Source of the DNA: Oikopleura dioica
Lineage: Eukaryota; Chordata; Appendicularia; Copelata; Oikopleuridae
Reading direction: 5' to 3'
DNA: 64,000 nt
NCBI GenBank assembly: GCA_907165135.1
Contig: OU015567.1
Coordinates: 2,981,001-3,045,000 of the forward strand
Shown here: positions 54,201 to 64,000 of the stretch, piece by piece
Position numbering within the stretch: position 1 is the stretch's first letter
Layout of the letters: every line of letters begins with the position of its first letter
Notes under the pieces: generated by a model
Told to the model about the DNA's origin: nothing
What the model saw: only the letters and a program-made list of their open reading frames with translations
Database searches by the model: none
Position numbers and translations under genes: made by a program

Positions 54201-57200
54201 GTAAGCGTCTAAGTACAGCTGTATGCTCTCTATACTAGACGGTTCTCTTTATCAGCTAGTCGTAGCCTCTGCTATATCTTCAATAAAACACGAGGAAAGT
54301 GGTTTCCGATAAAACGTGTATTGCGCACTTTTACTGTGCGTGGACTGATGCAGTGTTCGTAAAAGTGGCAGGGAAGAGCGCGGCGCGAGATCCCTATCAG
54401 ATCTCTAACCGACTTTCAGCACTAAGACCTCACAGCTCCCCAGATTCTAGAGACGATCGAGAATCTTCGGTTGAAGAGTTGAAGTCGGTGAGACGAGTCA
54501 TCGTAGAAGAGCAGAAGGGAAAGGTGAAGGGAAAGGCAGCCAATCAGCTCAGCGAGGCGTCGGAATTGCACCAGCGTAGAGACGAAAAGTCGAGAAATGT
54601 CGGACGGAGATCGAACCATTTCCGGACAGCGGGAGCCAATCAGAGCGCGAGAAGAAGCAGACTCACACCAGACGAGTTTTCTTTTGGAGAAAACTTCCCT
54701 TGTTCTACGAGTACTCTTGCGAGTGTGGTCAACTCGAATCAAGGAAGTTTTTTTCCTGATTCCACCACCAAAGACGCTCGGATTTCCGAAGAAGGGACAA
54801 AGATCAGCTGACGAAGAAGGTGAATGCAAATGATGTCCATGTAGAGAGTCTGCCGCACATCCACGAGGAGCAGAAGTCGTCTTAACAGGTAAAACTTGAA
54901 CATCTTTTTCCACCAAGTCAGTCGAGCGAGGCGTAGTTGAAGTTGACGTTGAACGGGCGGGAGCGGTTGAATTTCCAGCAGTCGAGGGAGGAAGTGAAGC
55001 CGTATTTTGACGCTTCGGATCAGGCAACGAGTCGGGTCTCGCCCTTTTCCTCTTTTTTCTAGTAGACATGCCAGAGGTTAACAATTGCTTTTCAGCAGCC
55101 GGCCTCCCAACCTTTGGTATTTTTGCTAGAGGTTCAGGATACGAACCAGAAGCGCCGACTAGTAGATTTTGAGGCGAATCGGGATCATCGCCACAAATGA
55201 GCTCTTGTACTAGAGCCAGGTCGGAGGGAGATTTGAGATGATCACTGCGCGGTGGGACCAAACGCAGATGAGATCGGTTAGCCCAGTCACGAAAGTCGGC
55301 TCCGTCGACGATTTTGACGACAGTTTTTGAGGCGATTTCATAAGGGCCTATCCAGTGACAGTTGGAATCTTTGGCTACCTTAGTGACGGGTTGATAGAGA
55401 TGGACCATATCGCCGTATTTGAGAAGGCGATCACGATGTAGACGCCTATGTTGGCGTTCCAGAGCTAGATCAGCGGAGCGATTGGCGATTTTCGCTAGCT
55501 TCGAGAGCATTTGAATCCGCTTGCCATAAGTTTCAGGCGAATCGTAGCGTACATCAGGGTCGTGTAGAGTATCAGGCAATGCGAAGAAAACCACCACTTC
55601 GACAATCGTGCGAGCAGCAACATTTGCTCGCTCCCCAGTGGAAACTCGAGCGACGGAACATGTCGTAGATGTGTCGAGTTTAGTGCAGCACAAGCGCTTG
55701 CCGGCACAGTTGGGGAATTCGCCATTTGTCGGGGTTCGGACGGGTCTGTAGAACAGGCCAAGCTCGTCAGTAGAACTTCCAGAGACGTGTTCATACTGGA
55801 CACAAAGAAGGGCGAGTTCATGAAGTTCGCTTCTATTGTGGTAATAAGATGGAAGAACGAGCTCTTTCTGGCTTTGCAAGTAGCTCAGAAGGTCCGAAGT
55901 AGAGGTGTTGGGGCCTGGAGCAGGAGGGTTAAGCTGAATTTTGGCAGCTTGAGAGGGTTGAGATCGACGAGCGTCAGCGTAACTATGAAAATCTGCGCTA
56001 CTGGGGTTGCCAGAGTCGATCAGGAGCGCATTCCATGGATCACGAGCGTACGACTTGATTTTGAGAGCCTGAGTGTAGATTTCTGCTCCAGGACTATCTC
56101 GTCGTTGAAAAATGCCTTTGGTACCAGTTCCACCAAATGGGACATTTGCGGCGTGATCGGTGACAGTACTGCTGATGAGTGGCGGCGCGTTGTGGCCGTC
56201 TGTCACTAGAATGCGGGTTCCAGCGAATTTTGAATCGCTGAAATTGATGATAGCGCGGGACTCGCCTCGGGCCTTAGTCTCGGAGTTGACGCCAGTGAAA
56301 GTGAACTTGGAGCTCTGCAGATGCTTCAAAAGTTCGTCAGGGATGTGCCATTTTGGCAGCCATTTAGGCAAGATAACATCGTCGGCGCCAGTGTCGAACA
56401 TGCCGTTTTTGACGGTTGAAGAATGTTCGGCGAGAGTGACTGTGAAGTCAGGTCTGGAAGGTTTTGAGAAGGTGAGTTGCGCGGGGGAAGTGGAGTTAGA
56501 GTTGCGCCGATCTAACTCTCGATCCGAAAAAGCTTGGTCGTTGTCAACGGGAGAAGCGGAATCGGTGCCAATAGCGGAGTCATGGACGTCAGCTGAGTCG
56601 TCAGAACTCTGGGTCTCGATCGGATCAGTGCGAGAGGCTCCAGGTGAATGTTCGAACTCCAATAAAGCCTTACATCGGGCATTTATTAGCTTTAGGCGAG
56701 TTTTGATCGCTTCTAAGGCGGCTTTGAGTAGCGCAGGGTTGGCGGCGAGAGCAAACACGTGGTCCAAGACCTCATCCCTAAACGCATTTAGCGTGAGGAT
56801 GCAGAAGCATGAATCAATTCGGTCAGCGGGGATGTCGAGCGCGTAGCAGGCGCTGACAGGGGACATTTTGGCGGGCCAAACTGTCGTTGGAGATTGAGAT
56901 CGGCGAAGTTCACGAGGTTTCGTTGGCGGAACTGATCAAAATCGGCGGCGCGGCATAACGGAATTGGCGGTAAGAGGTTCACAACAAGATATTGTACCTT
57001 TACAAAGCGCTCAAGTAACTGGGAATTTCCTTGAGCGGCGCACGTGGCGACTTTTTCACGTGAAGTGTATGTTCCAGGCAGCCGGCGGCGAAATGAGCAA
57101 TTCAGGCGCGGTCGGAGACGAGTTCCACGGTGTTCAGGGCGATAAAATGCGGCAGTTACAGTTTTCACAACTTGACTGACCTCGTTTGTGTGCACAGAAG

Positions 57201-60200
57201 GGTTACTGTGCGGCGCGCGGACGCGACTTGATTCACGAGCTCCAGCGGTTTATCAAACACGGGAACAGCGGAAGATCGCTCGATCGACTTGGCGAGTGGT
57301 CACACCAAGTAAATAACACTTCTAGCTTCGCAGCAGGAAGTGCCGGTGATGAGGGCGAACGTGGGTTCGGATGAGTCCAATGAAGAAAGAAGCTTAGCGA
57401 TTGTCACCAGATGCAAGCGTCTAAGTACTGCTGTATGCTCTCTATACTAGACGGTTCTCTTGCAGCTAGTCGTAGCCTCTACTGTATCTTCAATAAAACA
57501 CGAGGAAAGGTAGTTTCCGAAAAAGCGTGTATTCTGCACTTTTACTGTGCGCGGACTGATGCAGTGTTCGTAAAAGTGGCAGGGAAGAGCGCGGCGCGAG
57601 ATCCCTATCAGATCTCTAACCGACTTTCAGCACTAAGACCTCACATTTTGGAAAATATTTTCTAAAGAACTGAAATTGGAACTGGACTCACCTTTAGAAT
57701 TAATTCGAGCTCAGATGGTGGAGCAGCTATGTAGACAATTTTTGCATCGTAGCGGCCATAACTTCTGACCGAGTTCGAGTAAATAGCCAAATTCTTCGCA
57801 ACGACTTGGGGATCCACATCGGCCAGTTGGTCGCACTTTCCTTGAGGTCGACAAGACGCTCCATGTTTCAATAAAAACTAGAAAGCAAAGTCGACCGTGC
57901 CTTGTCTGTGTTTCCAGCGCCTTTCTGGCAGTGCACCATGAAGTCTTTCTCGTCATACCTCCAGTGCATTGCGACCATATCCCACGTACCTTTTCAGCGA
58001 GGTTGACAAATTGTTACATGATTGAGACAGAATTTAGAGCTAATCGAATTTTTCGCTCGAGGAGAAATTCGAATCGAATTAAATCAACAATCGGCATTTC
58101 AAACTTGATTGAATAGTTATTAAATACCAAACTTGCTGAGTCAAAATTTTTAAGTCAAAAAGCCGAAATTGAAAGCCGCGTAGCGGCTTTTTCGTAAGCC
58201 GAAGCCGCGTTGCGGCTTTTTATTGCGGAGGTGTCTGGAACCGACAAAAAAATTTGGACAAATTTTGCGTGGAAATTTTCAACCAATCAGAAGCCTAGAT
58301 CTGGCAAATGGGCGAATCAGCTGCCGAGTAGCCGCCTACGCAAATTTTGTCGAAATCTTTTTGTCGGTTCCAGACACCATCCCTTTTTATTTGGGTTTTT
58401 TTGACTCAAAAATTTTCGTTGCTTGTACAGTCACTGTTTCCTGTTCTCAGTTAAAACCTGTGCCTATAACATCAGCAACAAAAGCACTCGCCGCGTCGCG
58501 AATAAATTGTGGCCTAGAAGATAAAACCAGTTCTATTCGCATTAAATTCTGCTAAGCCGCCACTGGCGACGCGTATTTTTGAACTTGAGCAGCTCTATTT
58601 TTGGTGTTTACCTCGGCGAGTAATGCATAACATTGGAAATGATAGCGGCGTCGTCATCTTGGCCGGAGGGACGCTCCGGATTGTCGGGATCGAAGTTTTT
58701 GTCGTTTTTTCGTTTGCGCTTGATCAGAAGTTTGGTAAGATCGATGTTGCGATAGGGGAACAACCACAGGGCGCATTTCTCGTCCGTTGGATACACCTTA
58801 ATTTTCCATAAATGAGACTTTCACAAGTTAACGGAATTAGCAACAAAAAGCGTGTCCCAAAATAAGCTCCGGCGTATTCCGTTTTATGTAACTAGTTGAA
58901 TTACGAAGCATAACTGTAAAAACTGCAGTTATCGAGAAATTGATATGATGTCTTCCTTGTAACTTGGTCCTTGTTTGATACTATTACAATAATTAAAAAC
59001 GAGATCATCATCTCGAGACTACAAGAACGGCTCAAAATATAGCTACAGTTTTCTTCCAGTAAATCGAAGGAGCCAAAAACGTGGTGACATTCATTTTCTT
59101 CGCTAACTGACAAATTATACCGTATATGATATACGGTATATCGTTGGGCTGTTTATGTACGAAATCAGTGCTACGGACACCGAGTAAACTACTGAAAAGA
59201 TTAGACGTTCAAATCAATCCTTCGCGCAAATCCCAATTAGAAAAAGCCTGAATAGCTGTTCGAAACAGAAAACGTGCGCAAAATAGCGATAGCAGATAAA
59301 TATTTTGTGACAAGCGATGCAGGAGCGTTTACTCAGCTTGATAAAGAAAAAGAAAGAAACAAAGAGTGAAACTGCTGAACGCTTGTTTTTCGTACCTGTT
59401 GTAGTTTTTCGGCTTCAAGGGGTAGAAACATCATTCCATTTTTCGCTGATTCAACATGCTCCATTTCCAAAATCTCGTCCATCAGAAATTTGGTGTTTTC
59501 ATCGAACGCTTTCATCCCTCCCGAAAAGTTCAAACTTGATGTTTAATTTTATAGCTGCCCAGGAATAAGGTGATCCAACAAGGAAAATCAAAAGCTGACC
59601 TTTTTAAATTCACTTTTGAGTCAAAAAAAAATAAAAAAACAAAAAATACTGTAAAAAGAAAAAAATGAATGATAACAGAAAAAAGAATGACCAAAACAGT
59701 TTAATAAAATTATTTCTGTTTCAGTTCCGCTGTTTTAATATTATTTTTACAGGTGAACGCATGGCAGAATTAGTCTGCCAGCGAACAGTTCTATTTTTTA
59801 TTCTATCCGATATTATTACAAAATAAACAATAAAACGCTATTTAAAATAAACGACATTATTTTCAACAATGCCGCATTGTCAATGCGTTAGTTGAACATT
59901 ATGATAAAAACACAATCTATTTGTTTTGTGATTTGATTTTTGCACTTTTGGCACTTTTTTGCAGTTATCGTGGTATTATTTGGTGCTTCTTTTTTTAATT
60001 GTTTGGAGACGCGAAAGATACCGGTTTGCTTTTTCCTTGTTGGAGCTCAAGGTTAAAATAAGAAATTGATGGTGTTATCAGAAAATAAATAATGGGCATC
60101 TTCAGACCTCAAAAAAGGAACATGAAAAAGGAAAACTAAGATAAGGGTTTTTACTCAAAAAAGTACTCCCCTTGTTCATCCTCGAAATTGCTGCAATCGC

Positions 60201-62994
60201 CCCCTTGTTCATCATTTTTCTTGAGCAAACATGGGGACTTCCATCTGAACTTTTTTCCTGCAAATGTCTCCAATTGCTGAATCCTCTTGACTTTTCCCGC
60301 TGCATCGGAGCTTTCCTCCCTCGCCGTCAGAGCAACATCAAATTTCCCACCACAAGCAGTCGCCATCATTTCAGCACTAGCAACGGTGATGAATTTTCGC
60401 AGCATGTTTTCGTCGACTTTTCTCCACGGAAAAGAAATTTCGCCAGGCGACGGGTCCGACCGATGCTTGTAAAAGGGCGGCATCACAACGGTGCGATTGA
60501 GCTTGATCGCCAAAATGATTGTTTCGCGAAAGCCACGGAGCTGGTTATTTGGGCCGTATGGTAAGACAGGGATGAGGAAGTGATCCGAGCGAAGGGGCAT
60601 GATTGGCTCTACGTGTGCGCTCCAGTCGGTTGCCAGTTTCGGCTCTAGAATTAAATTAGACCGTGAACCATAATCAGACAGATAAAAGATCCGGTCAAGT
60701 AAGAAATTGTTATTTATGCACTTGAGCAGATTCAATTTTGATTCTGTTTCTCGAGTTCGAGTAATATAATCGAATTTCGGCAAGTACGGGATCTCGCACG
60801 AGTAACACGCTATTTTATTTTAAAACTAGGATGGGTCTGTTATTATGCTAACCCTAGGACTGTAGACCTTGTCTTCAATTTAACGAGGAAATGACAAGTT
60901 CTCGGCTCTAGAATTTCATTAGCTGAAAAACTTCGAATTTCGATTTTGCATTTTTTGCTTATTGTGGATATTTCCTGTCTAAAATCAACGCCCAACAAAA
61001 CGGTAAAGTCAGTTTTGATAAAATAACCCCAAAAGTCCTTTGCTCAATAATCATTACATCAAACATAAATACTCGCGCGTATTTCTACCAAAGCCTAATT
61101 ACCGGCGCATGTAAAACAACAATTATTACAAATTGTCAATCGTGTTATCTACTTTGCTCTTGCATTTTTCCAACGTGGTGATAACGGCCTCGATTTCAAG
61201 TCTAGTCGCTTATCAGTGAGGAAATTGGTATCTTGATATTAAACAAGACAGCGTCGAATTATTACTTGTTGCATTCGTTATACAACTAGGCATCTTTTTT
61301 TTTGTTTTTTTCAGCAAGAAAAAAAATCTAAATTTTGTTCAAATTAACTTTTCGGAAGGTAAAAAAATTTGTATTTGTTGGATTTTATAAATATTACCGG
61401 TAAACAAAGCGAATCGTCGATCCTCCTCAAGTTTTTCCGTAATAATTTGAGTGACAACATAAATAAAGTAACGCGATTTACCGGACTCACGAGATCACTG
61501 ATCCTGTGTACAAAATTCGACACATCAAGAAGTCCATATTTTTCGTTTTGGAGATCGGATGAACCCGATTTCAATAATTAACCATTTTGTAACCCCGGTC
61601 AAATTTCTACTGAAAGCAAAAGACCCTATTTCACCTCTAAGTTTTTGAGATACTATAAAGCAATTTTCGCTTTTTAGCATAACAATGCGGTGGAAACTGT
61701 AGCTATGCGCGTTTATCGTGCCCTGACAGATGAAAGTCTTTATCCCGCTATGCAGAAAATGCTCGCTAAAATGTTGAAGAATGCTTGACTAGGAACTTAT
61801 CTGGCCTGTGTTTTCTCCGTACTTTGAATCAAATACAAACAAACCTTCACATTTGAGCTCTCCAGGATGAATCGGAATGTCCTTTTCTTTTTCTTTCGAA
61901 GAAATTCCATCGCGATCGTGTGTTCTGACAATGTTGCCAGTCATTTTGTCGACGGAGAAAGCTGCGTTGCCAAGTTTGACATCTCCTTCTTTTTCGACTT
62001 TTGTTGGAACCTTGTCTTTTCGATGCTCTTTCTTTGGATCAGCCAGGCCATAGCCGAAGACGCGTTTCACTCGATTTAGTATTGAGCTTTGAGGGTTGAA
62101 ATACAATTTTTTGAAAAAGCAATTTTACAAAGAGAAGAATATGAGGCTCAATTTTTGATAAATAAACCATCAAATACTGAACTGAAAGAAAAAATTTAGA
62201 AGGTTTGAGACAAGTGCTACTCTTGACAGTTAAAAAGTGCGCAACTGTCAATTCTGATCACTAGTTTTCACAAGACATAATATTCTTGTAAAACTGAGGG
62301 CGTGGATTGAGCAGAAGATCGTAAGCATAAATATTAAAATGTTCAGCGAGTAAGTTTTTTAGAAAAGCGGATTCGATGATTATTGATGTTCAAATAGCTT
62401 AGCCGAGTACTTATTCTTTTTTCGCTGAAGAAAAAAGATGTCGTGAAAAATGAAAAATCGATGCTAGAAAAATTCAACCCTTTCCTTCGTTCAGCCCTTC
62501 TAGCGCTTCTGTCATAAGTTCAAAAAAAAAAATAACGAGCCTTCGTGAGCGCAAAAGTCATTATGATCTCTTTTTTTGCTCAAAGCGCGACGAAATCACG
62601 TAATTACAATGTATCTCGTGACAACTCTTTTAGGAGGATTAGGTCATAGTCTGAGGCTTTTTATTTTTTTTTTTGAACTGTTACTGTGATCTGTGAAATT
62701 ACCGTAGTTTTCAGCTGCTTCTTCGAGGGAGTTGGATTCGTAGGTGGTTTGGACGATGTGGAGCTTTTTTTGGTTTTAGATTTTGGAAACCATAAGAATT
62801 TTTTTCGACGAAATGTATTTTAAATTTTTTACCAAGAGCTATTTGAAGAAAAATTATGATTATCGCCGTTTTTCGTTTAACAAATAAAGTTCAGTTATCA
62901 AAATTTTAAAACCTCCCAAAAGAACACCAAGCAAAACAAACTTGCAGCGATTTATGATGAGTCCCACATTGGCCGAAGCCGTGAGAACTCGCAT
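51207..62994 (-). CDS. O-fucosyltransferase-like type II membrane protein
   Basis: Probably a secretory-pathway enzyme transferring fucose from GDP-fucose. Minus-strand exons in phase: 62703-62763, 61845-62069, 60155-60644, 59396-59534, 58612-58796, 58458-58513, 57937-57989, 57692-57877, 52477-52651, 51668-51757, 51354-51474 and 51207-51312 (628 residues), plus a first exon from ATG 62994. That exon codes the membrane anchor (KFVLLGVLLGGFKILI), but its donor is unresolved. Family signs: YGPNNQLRGFRETI with LNRTVVMPP (sugar-nucleotide loop), CALWLFPYRNID, VAMHWRYDEKDF (the HxR-type region), KIVYIAAPPSE and the ending SLVEMEICSNAGSFV, SSWSKNIHLERLV. The C-terminal 60 residues are charged and helical. 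The 5-kb intron 52652-57691 holds an LTR retrotransposon; other introns hold palindromes and a MITE. Confidence 0.82.
53322..53425. repeat. Three AAGCCGC palindromes
   Basis: GAAGCCGCCGAGCGGCTTC (about 53322-53340), GAAGCCGCTTCGCGGCTTC (53378-53396) and AAAAGCCGCTACGCGGCTTTT (53405-53425). They lie in the 5-kb intron of the fucosyltransferase gene, left of the retrotransposon. Confidence 0.8.
54200..54434 (-). repeat. 3' LTR
   Basis: 235-bp long terminal repeat, downstream copy in element orientation, near-identical to 57412-57645. The stop codon of the internal frame lies inside it. Confidence 0.88.
54422..56866 (-). CDS. Retrotransposon polyprotein lacking reverse transcriptase
   Basis: An uninterrupted 814-codon frame. 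Residues 1-150 are probably Gag-like and then Ser/Asp-rich. A retropepsin active site MFDTGADDVILP lies near residue 157. About residues 470-530 hold the integrase C-terminal module (LLKYGDMVHLYQPV, CHWIGPYEIASKTVV). The reverse transcriptase, RNase H and the zinc/catalytic core of integrase that should lie between are missing, yet the frame stays open across the join. So the copy is non-autonomous and would need proteins from a complete relative to move. The last third (RKKRKRARPDSLPDPKRQ onward) is basic, low in complexity and probably not a folded enzyme. A second frame (56788-57195) overlaps its start and may be the leader part of Gag. Confidence 0.75.
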   Translation of the reverse strand: MSPVSACYALDIPADRIDSCFCILTLNAFRDEVLDHVFALAANPALLKAALEAIKTRLKLINARCKALLEFEHSPGASRTDPIETQSSDDSADVHDSAIGTDSASPVDNDQAFSDRELDRRNSNSTSPAQLTFSKPSRPDFTVTLAEHSSTVKNGMFDTGADDVILPKWLPKWHIPDELLKHLQSSKFTFTGVNSETKARGESRAIINFSDSKFAGTRILVTDGHNAPPLISSTVTDHAANVPFGGTGTKGIFQRRDSPGAEIYTQALKIKSYARDPWNALLIDSGNPSSADFHSYADARRSQPSQAAKIQLNPPAPGPNTSTSDLLSYLQSQKELVLPSYYHNRSELHELALLCVQYEHVSGSSTDELGLFYRPVRTPTNGEFPNCAGKRLCCTKLDTSTTCSVARVSTGERANVAARTIVEVVVFFALPDTLHDPDVRYDSPETYGKRIQMLSKLAKIANRSADLALERQHRRLHRDRLLKYGDMVHLYQPVTKVAKDSNCHWIGPYEIASKTVVKIVDGADFRDWANRSHLRLVPPRSDHLKSPSDLALVQELICGDDPDSPQNLLVGASGSYPEPLAKIPKVGRPAAEKQLLTSGMSTRKKRKRARPDSLPDPKRQNTASLPPSTAGNSTAPARSTSTSTTPRSTDLVEKDVQVLPVKTTSAPRGCAADSLHGHHLHSPSSSADLCPFFGNPSVFGGGIRKKTSLIRVDHTRKSTRRTREVFSKRKLVWCESASSRALIGSRCPEMVRSPSDISRLFVSTLVQFRRLAELIGCLSLHLSLLLFYDDSSHRLQLFNRRFSIVSRIWGAVRS
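57392..57409 (-). other. Primer-binding site of the retrotransposon
   Basis: On the minus strand TGGTGACAATCGCTAAGC begins two bases after the LTR end. A TGG start pairs with the CCA tail of a tRNA, as usual for LTR elements. I could not name the tRNA. Confidence 0.6.
57412..57645 (-). repeat. 5' LTR
   Basis: 234-bp long terminal repeat, upstream copy in element orientation. The right third (from GCAGTGTTCG onward on the plus strand) is identical in the two copies; the differences cluster in the left part. Confidence 0.88.
58171..58220. repeat. Pair of AAGCCGC palindromes
   Basis: AAAGCCGCGTAGCGGCTTT (about 58172-58190) and AAGCCGCGTTGCGGCTT (58202-58218), directly left of the MITE at 58230, in an intron of the fucosyltransferase gene. 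Confidence 0.75.
58230..58378. mobile_element. 149-bp MITE
   Basis: GGTGTCTGGAACCGACAAAA at the left end is mirrored by TTTTGTCGGTTCCAGACACC at the right; the arms continue through AATTTTGCGT/ACGCAAATTT, so about 45 bp pair on each side. It lies in a fucosyltransferase intron. A clear target duplication was not found. Confidence 0.75.
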
Positions 62995-63046
62995 CGTTCT
63001 TCTTATTCGCGACAGCACAATTTCTCTTTTTCAACAGCAAGTTCTG

Positions 63047-63053
63047 TTTATAA
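63047..63053 (-). promoter_or_regulatory. Candidate TATA box of the fucosyltransferase gene
   Basis: TATAAAC on the minus strand, about 55 nt before the ATG at 62994. Confidence 0.45.
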
Positions 63054-64000
63054 AAAAAACTAACAAGAAGTTATGCAAAAAAAAGTCGGCAGCGCACTAA
63101 TTGGAGGGAGGATTATCGGAAAAGATGGGGTTTCTCTCCGCGGGCGGATTTTTACCGGTCATATTTTGACGCTAAAAATATGGCTAGCGAATTAACTTCA
63201 TCATACTATAACTTAATTTCAAGAAAAAAAAAATTTCCTAACCAATATAAAAATATCCAAGGGAAAAAATTTCGCCTAGCATAGCAGGAAGGCGAAAAAT
63301 TTAAGGCGAATTAAGGCGAAATCGCTGGAGCCTAGCCTAGCCTTCTGATTTTCCAGTCCGATTTCGAACTCTTGTTTGAACCAGGCGGCACAATGCGGCA
63401 AAATTAAGCACCCCAGAGAATTTGTATTCTCGAAAATATGACCATTTTCAGCTGGGTGGTCAGTTTGGGAGTTTTCAGGGAAATTAGCCGAAAAAAACCT
63501 CCCAAATTGACCACCCCTACTGTAGTTCGATTGGAAAGGTTCGATCTCAATCAGATGGTTTTTAGCTGCTCTAGATTGATTTTTATCTTTGATTTTATAA
63601 AACGCAAAAGAAGTCATCTTTACAACAATATTAAAATGCTTCTTGAGTTATTGAATGTTTTGTTAGCTTGTGATGAAAACTCAATTTTGAAAAATTTATA
63701 ACGAAAAAAATCAAAATCGCCTGAAAAAATCTTTTAAAATGCAACAATTACAGCCCTTTTTTCTTCATCACTACGATCAAATTTATTGTTGAATAAAAAA
63801 ATCGTGAATAATGATATTCTTAACAACAAACTACAGAAAAAAGGTGCAAAGTCGATCCAGCATCGTTGGCCAAGATGCTAAGCTCAGTTATGGTCACTGA
63901 CTTCTGTGCCAAAATTCAGCAAAATTCTTAAAGTATTCAAGTAGCATTTCTACTAAAAGTTTGCAGCAAAAACAGATCAGCGTTTATGGTAAATCATTTT
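63054..64000. other. Upstream spacer
   Basis: Nearly 1 kb with no supported gene. It contains short GGCGAA repeats (63290-63330) and one hairpin (63454-63517). Open frames on both strands over 63276-63701 are shadows of the hairpin and of AT-rich sequence. Confidence 0.45.
63454..63517. repeat. 64-bp hairpin
   Basis: GGGTGGTCAGTTTGGGAG faces CTCCCAAATTGACCACCCC, one mismatch in 18. It could be a very small MITE; its end GGGTGGTCA resembles the GGTGGTCAAG ends of the fold-back at 29211. Confidence 0.6.

Larger units (their letters stand above)
54200..57645 (-). mobile_element. LTR retrotransposon, internally deleted, minus orientation
   Basis: 3446 bp with direct LTRs at 54200-54434 and 57412-57645, TG...CA ends and a perfect 5-bp target duplication TTTTG (54195-54199 and 57646-57650). 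The two LTRs differ at roughly a dozen places by eye, so the insertion is not very recent. Read on the minus strand, a primer-binding site follows the 57412 LTR and a purine-rich tract (CTGGGGAGC) precedes the 54434 LTR. One long frame (54422-56866) codes protease and the integrase tail but no reverse transcriptase. It is most likely a Ty3/gypsy-type element like those described from Oikopleura, judged from the GPY module; the family name is not proven. It lies in an intron of the fucosyltransferase gene in the same direction. Confidence 0.9.

Noticed and set aside
54299-54811. Plus-strand 170-codon frame across an LTR edge
   Set aside because: It is opposite the retrotransposon polyprotein, whose direction is fixed by the primer-binding site and protease motif.

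Overview
This is eukaryotic, animal DNA. It reads as a compact invertebrate chordate genome, most likely a larvacean tunicate (Oikopleura-like). The reasons are many 40-60 nt introns, tightly packed genes with very short 3' ends, several introns that only make sense with a GA-AG boundary (a splice type known from appendicularians), and a clear FoxA gene. The species call is inference. Intergenic and intronic space is larger and more AT-rich than expected for the most compact larvacean genomes, and it is full of small palindromic repeats. Coordinates come from joining exons by hand; reading-frame phase was checked at every junction that is described as resolved.

Layout. 0-6.5 kb: tail of an unknown gene, a 16-bp tandem repeat, a 0.95-kb fold-back element, a ten-exon Amt ammonium transporter (+) and a small one-exon membrane protein (+). 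6.6-8.7 kb: a lipocalin (+) converging on a BTB-BACK protein (-). 10-17.3 kb: a doubtful small membrane protein, a LITAF-domain protein, a zyxin/LPP-type three-LIM protein, a small TATA-driven gene and a partly resolved Ser/acid-rich gene (all +). 20.3-26 kb: a complete eight-exon Wee1 kinase (-) whose long introns hold fold-back and palindromic elements. 26-29 kb: fragment of a small gene (+), a C2H2-like zinc-finger gene (-) bracketed by two 119-bp MITEs, and a degraded copy of that finger. 31-37.2 kb: a large mosaic secreted protein (-) with a signal peptide, a CUB-like start, repeated Cys/helical domains and poly-threonine linkers. 38.8-43.9 kb: foxA (+). 46.7-48.4 kb: a divergent cystine-knot secreted protein (+). 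49.7-51.1 kb: a GT31 glycosyltransferase (+). 51.2-63 kb: a thirteen-exon O-fucosyltransferase-like type II membrane enzyme (-) carrying a 3.4-kb LTR retrotransposon in one intron, in the same orientation.

How the parts relate. The genes are unrelated housekeeping, signalling and secretory genes; the two glycosyltransferase genes converge end to end but belong to different families. The most interesting theme is repeat-driven intron biology. A 105-bp hAT-like MITE, with TAGGGTGG inverted ends and an 8-bp target duplication, sits inside the LITAF coding sequence and is removed exactly as a GA-AG intron. A second GA-AG intron in the zyxin-like gene shows the same direct-repeat plus inverted-repeat layout, and at least three more introns need an AG|GA 5' splice site. 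A second observation is an apparently undescribed Cys-containing helical domain repeated in the mosaic secreted protein. A third is a set of short dispersed palindromes, AAGCCGC-NNN-GCGGCTT and TAAGGGTGTC, spread through introns and spacers.
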